Assembly: GCF_001439685.1 (NCBI RefSeq)
Contig: NZ_JYLH01000004.1
Coordinates: 124,001-188,000, forward strand
Source: Pseudomonas libanensis
GTDB lineage: Bacteria; Pseudomonadota; Gammaproteobacteria; Pseudomonadales; Pseudomonadaceae
Direction: 5' to 3'
DNA: 64,000 nucleotides
A model generated the notes under the pieces. That model saw only the letters and a list, made by a program, of their open reading frames with translations. It had not been told where the DNA came from and made no database searches. Within the stretch, counting starts at the first letter, position 1. The number at the start of each line of letters is the position of its first letter. Below, piece by piece: positions 1-8,582 of this stretch. A program made the position numbers and the translations under genes.

Positions 1-47
1 ACCTTGTAGCAATTGCCCGACTTGTAATCGCCATAAACCTTGTACAT
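1..47 (-). CDS. Glutathione S-transferase family protein, N-terminal fragment (cut by window edge)
   Basis: Only the first 15 codons are inside the window. They read MYKVYGDYKSGNCYK, which resembles the N-terminal strand of Pseudomonas glutathione S-transferases, with a Ser-Gly-Asn-Cys segment where the glutathione-activating residue lies. A GGGGAG ribosome binding site is present at 53-58, just upstream of this ATG on the minus strand. The frame stays open further upstream, but the ribosome binding site favours this start. The assignment rests on a very short match. Confidence 0.6.
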   Translation of the reverse strand, partial: MYKVYGDYKSGNCYK

Positions 48-198
48 GGGGCTCCCCTTTTCGCCGCGCTGACCGAATGCTTGCGCCCACAAGGTGCGGG
101 TATCGAGGGCTTGTTTCAAGGCGTCGCGCAGAATAAATCCCCTGGCGCCGGCCTTTCATCCTTTTTCGCCCGGATAATCGAAAACATTATTTGCTTTA

Positions 199-210
199 TT
201 TGTATACAAA
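199..210. promoter_or_regulatory. Perfect palindrome TTTGTATACAAA, putative GntR-type operator
   Basis: A 12-bp perfect palindrome lies 128 bp before the purine permease start. The core TTGTATACAA recurs upstream of puuE and, with one change, upstream of hiuH. TNGTNNNACNA-type palindromes are typical of FadR/FCD-subfamily GntR repressors. The identity of the regulator is inference. No regulator gene is present in the window. Confidence 0.5.
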
Positions 211-236
211 AGCATAATTCGCTTCGCGCGAGTTCC

Positions 237-250
237 TGACCTTTTGGTCA
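237..250. promoter_or_regulatory. Inverted repeat TGACC-TTTT-GGTCA
   Basis: Two 5-bp arms around TTTT lie 27 bp downstream of the TTTGTATACAAA palindrome and about 90 bp before the permease start. It could be a second operator or part of the promoter. No U-tract follows, so it is not a terminator. Confidence 0.3.
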
Positions 251-337
251 ACAAACCCGCCAGTACCTCAAAGCGCTGTTGCCCACTCATGTGACCGGCG
301 CGGGAAATAACAATAAAACGATTGAGGAGTACTCGCT

Positions 338-1684
338 GTGGATAGCCGCAAAACCGAAGCCCCTACGTTGGACCTGGCCGCGCCCCGAGGCGGTTGGCTG
401 GAACGCCTGTTCAAACTGCGCTTGCATGGCACCACAGTGAAGACCGAGCTGATCGCCGGCCTTACCACCTTTATCACCATGGCCTACATCATCTTCGTCA
501 ACCCCAACATCATGGCCGATGCCGGTATCGATCACGGTGCAGCCTTTGTCGCCACCTGCATCGCCGCGGCGCTGGGTTGCCTGCTGATGGGCCTGTATGC
601 CAACTGGCCAGTGGGCCTGGCGCCAGGCATGGGCTTGAACGCGTTTTTCACCTACACCGTGGTCGGCACCATGGGCTACACCTGGGAAACCGCCCTCGGC
701 GCGGTGTTTATTTCCGGTGTGCTGTTCATGATCCTGACGCTGTCGCGCATCCGCGAATGGCTGCTCAACAGTATCCCGGTCAGCCTGCGCCACGCCATGG
801 GCGCCGGCGTGGGCTTGTTCCTTGGGGTGATCGGCTTGAAAACCGCCGGTATCATCGTCGACAGCCCGGCCACGCTGATAAAACTCGGCTCCCTGCACGA
901 GCCGGCACCGCTGCTGGCGGCCGTGTGTTTCCTGCTGATTGCCATCCTCAGCTATCACCGCGTATTCGGCGCCATCCTGATCAGCATCATCGCTGTGACC
1001 CTGGCCGGGTGGGGCCTGGGCCTGGTGCACTACAACGGCATTCTCGCCACCCCACCGAGCCTGGCACCGACCTGGATGGCAATGGACGTGATGGGTGTGT
1101 TCAATGTGAGCATGATCAGCGTGGTATTTGCCTTTCTTTTTGTACACATGTTCGACACTGCCGGTACACTGATGGGCGTTGCGCAACGCGCAGGCTTAGT
1201 GAATGCCGATGGCAGGATCGACAACCTGTCCCGCGCATTGAAAGCTGACAGTGCATCCAGCGTGTTCGGTGCCATGGTCGGTGTACCTCCGGTGACCAGC
1301 TACGTAGAAAGCGCCGCCGGTGTGGCTGCTGGCGGCCGCACGGGTTTGACCGCGGTGACCGTGGGCGTGCTGTTCGTGGCGGCGATGTTTTTCGCGCCGC
1401 TGGCCGGCATGATCCCGGCCTATGCCACGGCCGGCGCGCTGATTTATGTAGCGATGCTGATGATGGCGAGCATGGCCCATATCAACTGGGATGAGGCCAC
1501 CGACAGCATTCCGGCAATCGTCACCGCGATCATGATGCCACTGACGTTTTCGGTCGCCGACGGGATCGCCCTGGGCTTTATCACCTATGTGGCGTTGAAG
1601 GCCGGCACCGGTAAGTACCGCGAGATTTCCATCAGCCTGTGGGTGCTGTGCGCGATCTTTATCGCCAAGTTCATCTTCCTGTAG
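338..1684 (+). CDS. NCS2 family purine permease (AzgA/GhxP-type, adenine/guanine/hypoxanthine)
   Basis: The 448-residue polytopic inner-membrane protein has a cytoplasmic N-terminus followed by many hydrophobic segments. It carries AzgA-branch signatures: an ITMAYIIFVNP segment near residue 46 and FVHMFDTAGTLMGVA near residue 268. This branch imports adenine, guanine and hypoxanthine with protons. The start is GTG at 338, preceded by GAGGAG at 324-329. The upstream gap holds a palindrome shared with hiuH and puuE, so co-regulation with purine catabolism is likely. A hairpin with a UUCG loop follows the stop. Family is certain; the exact substrate is inferred. Confidence 0.88.
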   Translation: MDSRKTEAPTLDLAAPRGGWLERLFKLRLHGTTVKTELIAGLTTFITMAYIIFVNPNIMADAGIDHGAAFVATCIAAALGCLLMGLYANWPVGLAPGMGLNAFFTYTVVGTMGYTWETALGAVFISGVLFMILTLSRIREWLLNSIPVSLRHAMGAGVGLFLGVIGLKTAGIIVDSPATLIKLGSLHEPAPLLAAVCFLLIAILSYHRVFGAILISIIAVTLAGWGLGLVHYNGILATPPSLAPTWMAMDVMGVFNVSMISVVFAFLFVHMFDTAGTLMGVAQRAGLVNADGRIDNLSRALKADSASSVFGAMVGVPPVTSYVESAAGVAAGGRTGLTAVTVGVLFVAAMFFAPLAGMIPAYATAGALIYVAMLMMASMAHINWDEATDSIPAIVTAIMMPLTFSVADGIALGFITYVALKAGTGKYREISISLWVLCAIFIAKFIFL

Positions 1685-1705
1685 TTCGGGAACGGCTGAA
1701 AAACC

Positions 1706-1729
1706 GCCTCACCTTCGGGTGGGGCTTTT
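1706..1729 (+). terminator. Rho-independent terminator with UUCG tetraloop
   Basis: An 8-bp stem GCCTCACC/GGTGGGGC closes a TTCG tetraloop and is followed by TTTT. It sits 22 bp after the permease stop and immediately before the ribosome binding site of the LysE-family gene. Confidence 0.75.
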
Positions 1730-1749
1730 GCACGAATGGAGGAACGTCA

Positions 1750-2388
1750 ATGACCTTGGAAACCTGGCTGCTGTTCAGTGGCGCTGCGCTGGTGGTGATC
1801 TTGATTCCCGGCCCGCTGTCCCTGCTGATGATCAGCAACAGCCTCAACTACGGCCTGCGCCGCTCCTACCCTGCGTTTCTCGGCGGCGTGTTCGCCTCGA
1901 TCTGCCTGTTGAGCGCTTCGGCCCTGGGCCTGGGCGCGCTGCTGCTGGCCTCCGAGCAGTTGTTCAGCACCTTGAAAATCCTTGGCGCGCTGTACCTGTT
2001 CTATCTCGCCTGGCAGAGCTGGCAGCAATCGCGCCTGCCGGCCCACGCTGCGCAAGTGCCGCAAACACCGGCCGTGCCGCGCTTTCGCGCCTTGTTTGGC
2101 CGTGCGTTTGTACTGGGGGCAAGCAACCCCAAGGACATTCTGTTTTTCGCCGCCTTCCTGCCGCAATTTCTCACCAGCCAGCAACCGTTTTTACCGCAAT
2201 TGCTGATCATGATCGCCACCTGGACGGTGCTCGACCTGCTGTGCAAACTGGCCTACGGCCTGGGCGCCCATGGCGCGGCAAGGTATTTGCGCAGCGGTGC
2301 GGGGCAGAGCTGGTTCAACCGTATCAGCGCAGCACTGTTTGGCGGCGCCGGGGCTGCGGCACTTATCAACGTCAGGGGCCCACTTTGA
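1750..2388 (+). CDS. LysE/RhtB family amino-acid exporter
   Basis: The 212-residue inner-membrane protein has about six hydrophobic segments. The N-terminal motif IPGPLSLLMISNSLNYG (about residues 18-34) is typical of LysE/RhtB translocators, which export amino acids or metabolites. The chosen ATG at 1750 has GGAGG at 1738-1742, while a longer upstream frame runs into the permease gene and its terminator. The 3' end overlaps the convergent toxin-like gene by 17 bp, with no terminator between them. The substrate cannot be predicted. Confidence 0.85.
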   Translation: MTLETWLLFSGAALVVILIPGPLSLLMISNSLNYGLRRSYPAFLGGVFASICLLSASALGLGALLLASEQLFSTLKILGALYLFYLAWQSWQQSRLPAHAAQVPQTPAVPRFRALFGRAFVLGASNPKDILFFAAFLPQFLTSQQPFLPQLLIMIATWTVLDLLCKLAYGLGAHGAARYLRSGAGQSWFNRISAALFGGAGAAALINVRGPL

Positions 2389-5300
2389 TGAAGTAAACGG
2401 TTGGGTCGAGCTTACCTAAAGTAGCCCATTGGATGCCGGCGACAATCCGCTCCAAGCGCTGTTCTTGCATGGCCCGGCCCACCTGCCTTAATAATTCAGA
2501 GTCGGGGTGTGCCTTGATGGCTACCCGAATCCACTTGTCCGTAAGCTTGTTTCTGAGTTCCATTCGCCCCGTCTCAAGCCATTGGTAAGCCACGTAGTAC
2601 ACTTGGTTCGAACGGGGATGAGTCACAACTGATTCGTCACTGAATTCCCCGATGGGTCGTCCCGGACGCAGTACAGACAAGTCATCAACTCTGAAACCTT
2701 GCTGCTCCAGCACAGTTCTGACTGCGGCACGCTCTGCTGCAAGGCGGGGTAGCCTGACTGGCGTCGCGTCAAATTGCAGACGCGGTTCCAATGGATCGCG
2801 CAGCATGAAATCAACCCGCGTATAGCCAGGCGCCTTGCCTTCATAACCGACATATACATAGGCTTTGCGCCTGTCATTAACCCGCAACATCCGTAGAAAA
2901 TCGTCCGTCTGGCCGCGCTTGACCGGGCTTGGAGCCAGCCATTTATCCAGCGTCGCGCGGACTTTCAGCAGGTGGTTGGCATTGGTGGTGGTGGAGGGGT
3001 CTGCCATTTCAATCAGCCGCAATACCGCAAACCTTCGGCTGTTGCCGGTCATTGAGGGGAAGGCAAGGCTCATATCAACGTCCAGCGAGTGCTCGAACAA
3101 ACGCGCGTGCACCTGCCATTCACCCGCAGGCGTGCGCGACACCGGAATGGGCTGTTCTTCCAATGCCAGGCGTGTCCAGCGTTCAATGTCCATGAAAGGC
3201 GCTGAAACCCTGGGTTCATCCCGGGTGATAAAGGTTATATCCGTCAATGGGTCCTGCTGCCCTCGGGGGAGCACACGATAATAACTGTTCCTCGGGTCCT
3301 TCAGCTGTTCATACCGGGCGCCTATCCTGACGACTGAGCGGGAAACGTCTCCGGTCGGTGAAGTAATAAGAAATACCCCGGATTCAGGGGATGCCCATCG
3401 ATCCGTGGCGTGAATTTGCGCACGCCAGTTCACCCAATCGGTGGCCGTCGTAGAGGAGTTGCGAATCCGGCTGATCATGGCCTGATGAAAATCCGTCAAC
3501 TGCCAATTCGGCGCTGCCGCCGGCGTGGCCACAGGCCACGGGTTACGCATCGCAGAGCTCGGACCGGCCACCGGCTCAGGTGCGTCGGCACCGAGTAGCC
3601 ATTCCTTGGGTTGATGGATATGCAGTATCAACTCGTCCTGCCCTGGAGTTTCGGTGTTTTTAAGGCGAAACAACGACTCATCGGCGCGCCGGTAAACCGG
3701 GTAGTGGTGCGTTTCGTCGGCCACGAACGACTCGCCATTCTTCACATAGATACCTTCCTCCCCCGGCCCCTTCAATGCCACAGCGCCATCGGGTATGCCC
3801 TTGATCTTGTAGGGCTCCAGGGCTTTGACTTGAGCTACCGCAGACGGTGTCGAGCGAGAAACGGCGCCAGCCCTCATGCGCAAGCGGTGTACCCGCCCCA
3901 AAGCAGCGCGCAAGGGCCGTGCTACCCGAGCGGCGGTACTGCCTAGTTTCTTGGGCCCAGGTACGAAGTTCAGTAACAGATCAATTGCCAAAAATTCGCT
4001 CATGAAGGCTACATCCACAGCGTCAAGCGGATCGCCAAAGCGATGATAACGCCGCGCCACAACCAGCAGCTCGTAGAAGTCATTGAACATGCCGAACAAC
4101 GGCGAGAAAAAGCCCACCAGCGCACGGTTGCGGGTATCGCTCTGCCCATCCAGGCGCTGACGTCGGTAGGCCTCCAGCGCCTTGCCGGAATGGCTGGCAG
4201 CCTGGGTCTGGCGCTGCAGCTCAAGCACGCCGGCTTGATATAACAGGGCCTGGGCGTCGCTGTGCGAGGTGGCGACCAATGTCAGCCAGTTCTGCGGATC
4301 ACTGGCAATCTGCTCATGGGTTTGTTGCTCGATTTGATCAAGCAATGCCGTCGGTTCCAGGTGCCTGACAGCAAATGAGCGGACAAACTCTACCCCGCGC
4401 CAGATCCACCCTCCCGCTAAATAAACTCGCACGCCTCCCAGTAAATCGAACGCCATAGCCGGCACATCGACCTCGGCCGGATGATGGATGATGGCCTCGA
4501 ATGCCCAGCCGGGTGCAACCTGGTGCGCCAGCGCACGGGCGTTGGCAGGCACGGCGCCGATACGGTTCAATTCAGCCTGGGCCTGTTGCAGGCAGCTGTA
4601 CTCGGTGAGGATCAACGCTTGCGGTGCCCTGGGCCAGTAAACCACGCAGAGTTCGGTACGCTTGTCCTGCACCACCACTATTCCCGCGATATAGCGATCA
4701 TGTTGCATCGTGTGGCCCACTAGATGCACCACATGCAATCGCACCTCATGCTGGTTTTTCAGCAGGTCCTGCTGTGTCCGGGCTGCCATCGCGGTCTTGA
4801 ACAGGCTTTGCGCATTGGCCGTCAACCCCTGCTGAACCGCCGAAAAAAGATGAAGATCTACGCCGGCTTGCAAGGTGCGTTTCAATAATGCGCGAATGCG
4901 TCCTTGACTGAGCCGGTGAGTGGGGTTGGTACGTGGATAGAACGTTCGGTTGATCAACGCATCGTACTCGCCGCCAATATCCAGCGAAGACACTAGCTCG
5001 ATCAGATAAGCGTCATTGAGCTGTTGCCTCCACTGCGCTTGCAAAAAACGCCCGCGGTTCAATCGCCATTGTGTCCAGGGCGCCAAGGGGTCCAGGTTGT
5101 ACAGCGCCAGTTGCAGCAAACTGAACGTCGTCCGCGTGGCGGTCGGGGTCAATATTATTTTACGATCACCCACGGTACACCTGCTGGTCCACCCGCAATA
5201 ACTGCCTTGAACATCGTCGGGCATATCGATCAAGGGCTGATCGATGTCAAACAGTGGCGAGATACCGTCCTTACTCAAACGCTCGGTCAAGGCGCGACGA

Positions 5301-7642
5301 GCGAATGCTTCCAGGCTGGGCAGCCACTGCTCGAGGCGAGACTTGAAGGCGAAGGCACTGCTCAGATAGAGCCCCTGCAAACGCTTGAAGTGCCGGCGCT
5401 TGGCGCGCGTTAACTGCGCCAAATAGGCCGGCAGGTTTTTCGCTTCTGCCGCCGTCTTGCGCACCAGTTCAATATTGGCCTGTGCCTGCATCAATGCGCT
5501 ATTGACGGGTACCCTCAACTGTTCTTTGAGCTCAACCAGCAACAGCGCACGGCTAAGGGTAGGATCCTTGACTTCACTGAACACACGCGTGATGTCCTCG
5601 GTACTTTTGTACAGACGATCACAGGTTCCCAGCACTTTCTTGAGCGACGCCAGCGCCGGCTTGCCTTTTACAGGGACGTAGCGCACAGCCAAGGTTTGAC
5701 GCACCGCATGCATGCGTAAGTCGCGACGCTTGTCGCGCTCGACACCGTGCCATAGCACCGAGTCATCCCAGCCGCCAAGGCTCGCCTTGAGGCGCTGAGT
5801 CAAGGCCTCCAGCCCGGAAAAACCCAGTACGCCCCCCTCTGCCCCAAAGGCGTACAGCACCACCGGATGCCTGCGCGCAGGCACCCGCACCGCTGGCGCC
5901 GTCGTCACCACCCATATGTTATGCAGCGTGTAGAAGGCGTCGGGCTCGCTCCCCACCGCGATGGACAACACCTGGATTTCACTGTCTGGGCGCTTGGTTG
6001 GCAGAGGCTGATCCACCACTTCGATAATCAGGTCGCGATGTGCCGTGCTCAGCAGTTTGAGCCGGTGTTGCAACTGGGCCTCACAGCGCAGGGCTGCGGT
6101 TTGGGCGTTGATGAACAACGAAGCGCGGCGCAGCGTGCCATTACCACCGGGACGCTCGGCCCAAAAATCCACGTCGAGCAGTCGTTGTTGCTCTGTTTGT
6201 ATCAACCCATCCAGCGTCTGCGCATAGCCCTGTTGCTGGCTTATCAGCGACAGCAACTCCAGGTATTGCGGCGTATCCGTAATCAGGTCCTGCGAGTCGA
6301 GCAACGCGAGCAAGCCTTTTTCGTATCGCTTGATCTGCTGCTCTCTCGTGCGCTGGGCCAAGTCAGGAGCCGTACTGGCAAAGATGATTTCTGTGGACCG
6401 TCGACGCTGGTCCCATTCAAGCAACTCCTCACGCAGGGGGCCGAGTCGCGCGCTACCGACCAATTGCTTGCGTACACCTTCCACCTGGGCGAGAAGCTGT
6501 ACGGCATCCAGCCGCTGCGGTCGAGGCCGTGCTTTGGAAAAAACGTGCTCGTAATTGATCATCACGGTACACGCCAATTCATTTTCCCACTGCCCGTCCA
6601 GCAGCGCCTGCGCACCCAGCGCCAACGCATCCCCCATGACCTCCAAGCCGCGAGTGATACCGGAGGCCGATGATAAATCCCCGGGGCGACACAACGTATC
6701 GCGACGACGCAATGGTAAGCACTGCCAAAGCTCGTTGAACCGCGACCTGTTCAGTTCAAGCAGGCCGCATTGAATGGCGAAGAACGACGGATACTCATAG
6801 AAATTGCGCCCCTCCCCCGGCAGGTAAACAACGTGAGGCACAGCACTGGGATCGCCCTCGCGATAAAAATGCAAGGCGGCGGGGATCGCGGTCGCAGGTG
6901 TACCGGGCCATAGCAATTGGCCCACGCGTACGCTGGCCCAGCCGCCGCCGGCACGCTGACGAGCCTCGACAGTCGGCGCATCGATCACGGCTTGAACCAT
7001 GGCTATTCCCGCACTCGAAAGCTCGTCCAGTTGCCGCGCCATGTAGGCTCGATCAGCGAACAGCCGCTTGTACAGCTCAATCCAGCGCTCCCGCCGCGTG
7101 AGCCAGGACCCTTGCACCAGGCTGTCCCAATAGCCGCTCTGCGCACTGGCCAACCGCTCGAAAAGCCTCAACTCGATCACTCGCCGCAGTGCTTGCAGCG
7201 GTGTATAGGGCAACCGGCTATCCGGCTCGCCCTTGACGCTCAAAGTAGTGAATAAATTGACGTTGACCGGCACCGAGGGCAACACCAGCAATTGCAGCGC
7301 ACGGTCAGTCAAGCTGTCGATTTTTTCCGGCTGGTCTGCCAGCTTCGGTTGGGTAAACAACAGGTTGTTCGGGTCGATTTCAAACGCTTTGCGCAATTGC
7401 GCGCGAATGACTTTCAAGACTCTGGGTGACCGCGCTATCAAGCGGCTGAGTGCTTGTGCCGACTCGCTGGACCGAACGTCGACAAGGCAGATCTGATTGA
7501 TCAGGCGGCTGGGCTGGGTGTAAGTGTTGATCCGCCCTCCGAGTTGTTTACGAATGGCCTGCAATGCGGCTTCGGCGGCAACCTCGGCATCGAGGGGATC
7601 GGGCGAATGGCTGGCGGGTTGCAGTACATCGGGCATGGTCAT
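2372..7642 (-). CDS. Giant DUF6543 / dermonecrotic-toxin-domain-like protein (1756 aa)
   Basis: The start at 7642 is supported by AAGGAAA at the right spacing; the in-frame extension upstream has no such signal. Residues 1 to about 330 resemble the N-terminal region of Pseudomonas DUF6543 proteins, including a GEGRNFYEYPSF segment. A middle part (about 980-1110) has LHVVHLVGHTMQHDRYIAG and following strands also typical of these giants. After a low-complexity Pro/Ala linker near residue 1360 comes a C-terminal region of about 400 residues that I do not recognise. No signal peptide or immunity-like gene is visible. These proteins are thought to be toxins from their domains, but this is not proven. 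It interrupts the purine genes, and base usage looks less GC-rich than its neighbours, suggesting transfer. Confidence 0.72.
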   Translation of the reverse strand: MTMPDVLQPASHSPDPLDAEVAAEAALQAIRKQLGGRINTYTQPSRLINQICLVDVRSSESAQALSRLIARSPRVLKVIRAQLRKAFEIDPNNLLFTQPKLADQPEKIDSLTDRALQLLVLPSVPVNVNLFTTLSVKGEPDSRLPYTPLQALRRVIELRLFERLASAQSGYWDSLVQGSWLTRRERWIELYKRLFADRAYMARQLDELSSAGIAMVQAVIDAPTVEARQRAGGGWASVRVGQLLWPGTPATAIPAALHFYREGDPSAVPHVVYLPGEGRNFYEYPSFFAIQCGLLELNRSRFNELWQCLPLRRRDTLCRPGDLSSASGITRGLEVMGDALALGAQALLDGQWENELACTVMINYEHVFSKARPRPQRLDAVQLLAQVEGVRKQLVGSARLGPLREELLEWDQRRRSTEIIFASTAPDLAQRTREQQIKRYEKGLLALLDSQDLITDTPQYLELLSLISQQQGYAQTLDGLIQTEQQRLLDVDFWAERPGGNGTLRRASLFINAQTAALRCEAQLQHRLKLLSTAHRDLIIEVVDQPLPTKRPDSEIQVLSIAVGSEPDAFYTLHNIWVVTTAPAVRVPARRHPVVLYAFGAEGGVLGFSGLEALTQRLKASLGGWDDSVLWHGVERDKRRDLRMHAVRQTLAVRYVPVKGKPALASLKKVLGTCDRLYKSTEDITRVFSEVKDPTLSRALLLVELKEQLRVPVNSALMQAQANIELVRKTAAEAKNLPAYLAQLTRAKRRHFKRLQGLYLSSAFAFKSRLEQWLPSLEAFARRALTERLSKDGISPLFDIDQPLIDMPDDVQGSYCGWTSRCTVGDRKIILTPTATRTTFSLLQLALYNLDPLAPWTQWRLNRGRFLQAQWRQQLNDAYLIELVSSLDIGGEYDALINRTFYPRTNPTHRLSQGRIRALLKRTLQAGVDLHLFSAVQQGLTANAQSLFKTAMAARTQQDLLKNQHEVRLHVVHLVGHTMQHDRYIAGIVVVQDKRTELCVVYWPRAPQALILTEYSCLQQAQAELNRIGAVPANARALAHQVAPGWAFEAIIHHPAEVDVPAMAFDLLGGVRVYLAGGWIWRGVEFVRSFAVRHLEPTALLDQIEQQTHEQIASDPQNWLTLVATSHSDAQALLYQAGVLELQRQTQAASHSGKALEAYRRQRLDGQSDTRNRALVGFFSPLFGMFNDFYELLVVARRYHRFGDPLDAVDVAFMSEFLAIDLLLNFVPGPKKLGSTAARVARPLRAALGRVHRLRMRAGAVSRSTPSAVAQVKALEPYKIKGIPDGAVALKGPGEEGIYVKNGESFVADETHHYPVYRRADESLFRLKNTETPGQDELILHIHQPKEWLLGADAPEPVAGPSSAMRNPWPVATPAAAPNWQLTDFHQAMISRIRNSSTTATDWVNWRAQIHATDRWASPESGVFLITSPTGDVSRSVVRIGARYEQLKDPRNSYYRVLPRGQQDPLTDITFITRDEPRVSAPFMDIERWTRLALEEQPIPVSRTPAGEWQVHARLFEHSLDVDMSLAFPSMTGNSRRFAVLRLIEMADPSTTTNANHLLKVRATLDKWLAPSPVKRGQTDDFLRMLRVNDRRKAYVYVGYEGKAPGYTRVDFMLRDPLEPRLQFDATPVRLPRLAAERAAVRTVLEQQGFRVDDLSVLRPGRPIGEFSDESVVTHPRSNQVYYVAYQWLETGRMELRNKLTDKWIRVAIKAHPDSELLRQVGRAMQEQRLERIVAGIQWATLGKLDPTVYFIKVGP

Positions 7643-7729
7643 GGCGTTTCCTTCATTTATGAGGAAAACAGCCAGCCTAAGTACTGCGCAGGGCCTGCGG
7701 GCGTTAGATAGTTGAACGCATGACCCGGC

Positions 7730-7756
7730 AAAAAAAAGCCCGCAGTGTGCACGGGC
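7730..7756 (-). terminator. Rho-independent terminator of hiuH
   Basis: On the minus strand, stem GCCCG/CGGGC is followed by eight T. It lies 44 bp downstream of the hiuH stop and upstream of the toxin-like gene, separating the two same-strand genes. Confidence 0.75.
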
Positions 7757-7800
7757 GAAACCAACGAAGAGCATTTGGGGGTGTGAAGCGAGGTGACGAC

Positions 7801-8154
7801 TCAGCTACCGCGATAAGTGGAGTAGCTGTAAGGCGAAATCAGCAGGGGCACATGGTAATGGTCCTGTTCGGCACTGATACCAAAGCGCAGTACCACCACG
7901 TCCAGAAAGGCCGGCTCGGGCAACTGCACGCCACGGGCACGGTAGTAGTCACCGGCGCTGAATTGCAGTTGGTAAACGCCGCTACGGTAATCGTCGCCTT
8001 GCAGCAGCGGTGCGTCGCAACGGCCGTCGCTGTTGGTGGCGGCGGTGGCAACCAGTTCCAGCTGCGCGCCCTCGACGCGGTACAGCTCAACCTTGATAGC
8101 GCTGCCGGGGCAGCCGTGCGCGGCGTCCAAAACGTGTGTGGTCAAACGTCCCAT
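7801..8154 (-). CDS. hiuH: 5-hydroxyisourate hydrolase (transthyretin-related)
   Basis: The 117-residue protein matches HIUases in length. The diagnostic C-terminal tetrapeptide YRGS is present (residues 114-117), as are the N-terminal TTHVLD segment with its active-site His and the GRCDAPLL segment with its Arg. It hydrolyses 5-hydroxyisourate, made by urate oxidation, to OHCU, the substrate of UraD encoded nearby. GGGAGG lies 13-18 bp upstream of the ATG. It is divergent from puuE, and the intervening gap contains two copies of the TTGTATACAA-like site. Confidence 0.95.
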   Translation of the reverse strand: MGRLTTHVLDAAHGCPGSAIKVELYRVEGAQLELVATAATNSDGRCDAPLLQGDDYRSGVYQLQFSAGDYYRARGVQLPEPAFLDVVVLRFGISAEQDHYHVPLLISPYSYSTYRGS

Positions 8155-8253
8155 GGCGTCTATGCGCCTCCCGAAGTCAGTAAAAAGAGAACCTGCACTC
8201 TTTCAGAACAGTGAAAAAGCCGGCGATATCCGATTAAGACACTTTCCAATAAA

Positions 8254-8265
8254 ATTGTACACAAT
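8254..8265. promoter_or_regulatory. Putative operator ATTGTACACAAT upstream of hiuH
   Basis: This differs from the perfect TTGTATACAA core at one position. It lies 100 bp upstream of hiuH on the divergent side. Its similarity to the sites at 199-210 and 8490-8499 suggests one regulator for all three transcripts. Confidence 0.45.
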
Positions 8266-8289
8266 AAATTCCACAGTGCTTCACCCCCC

Positions 8290-8390
8290 TGTGGGAGCGA
8301 GCTTGTTCGCGAAAAACGCCAACGATAACGCGGGCTTTCAGCATGAAAAGTGGCGCACTCAGGTTTTTCGCGAGCAAGCTCGCTCCTACA
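8290..8390. repeat. Inverted REP pair (REPIN)
   Basis: A copy beginning TGTGGGAGCGAGCTTG at 8290 faces an inverted copy ending GCTCGCTCCTACA at 8390, with a spacer of about 55 bp. This is the common Pseudomonas intergenic REP doublet. Confidence 0.85.
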
Positions 8391-8489
8391 GTGGTTTTTT
8401 CATCTTAATCTGACCGCTCAGGCAAGTTTCTTGCAGGTAGACCGTTCAGAAAAAATGCAGAAATGCAGGCTTACAAAGTTCACGATAAG

Positions 8490-8499
8490 TTGTATACAA
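8490..8499. promoter_or_regulatory. Putative operator TTGTATACAA upstream of puuE
   Basis: A perfect 10-bp palindrome lies 84 bp before the puuE start. It has the same core as the palindrome before the purine permease. Confidence 0.5.
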
Positions 8500-8582
8500 T
8501 CACTCATCGCTGTGACGCCACCCAGTCATTCCGCTGCCCGGCCGCCACACATTTGCTACCACGAACAAGAAGGAAGACTGCA

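Larger units (their letters stand above)
8155..8582. other. Divergent hiuH-puuE regulatory gap (428 bp) without a gene
   Basis: I see no credible gene here. The gap contains an operator-like site near each gene (8254-8265 and 8490-8499) and an inverted REP pair (8290-8390) in the middle. Promoters for both divergent transcripts must lie here. Confidence 0.7.
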
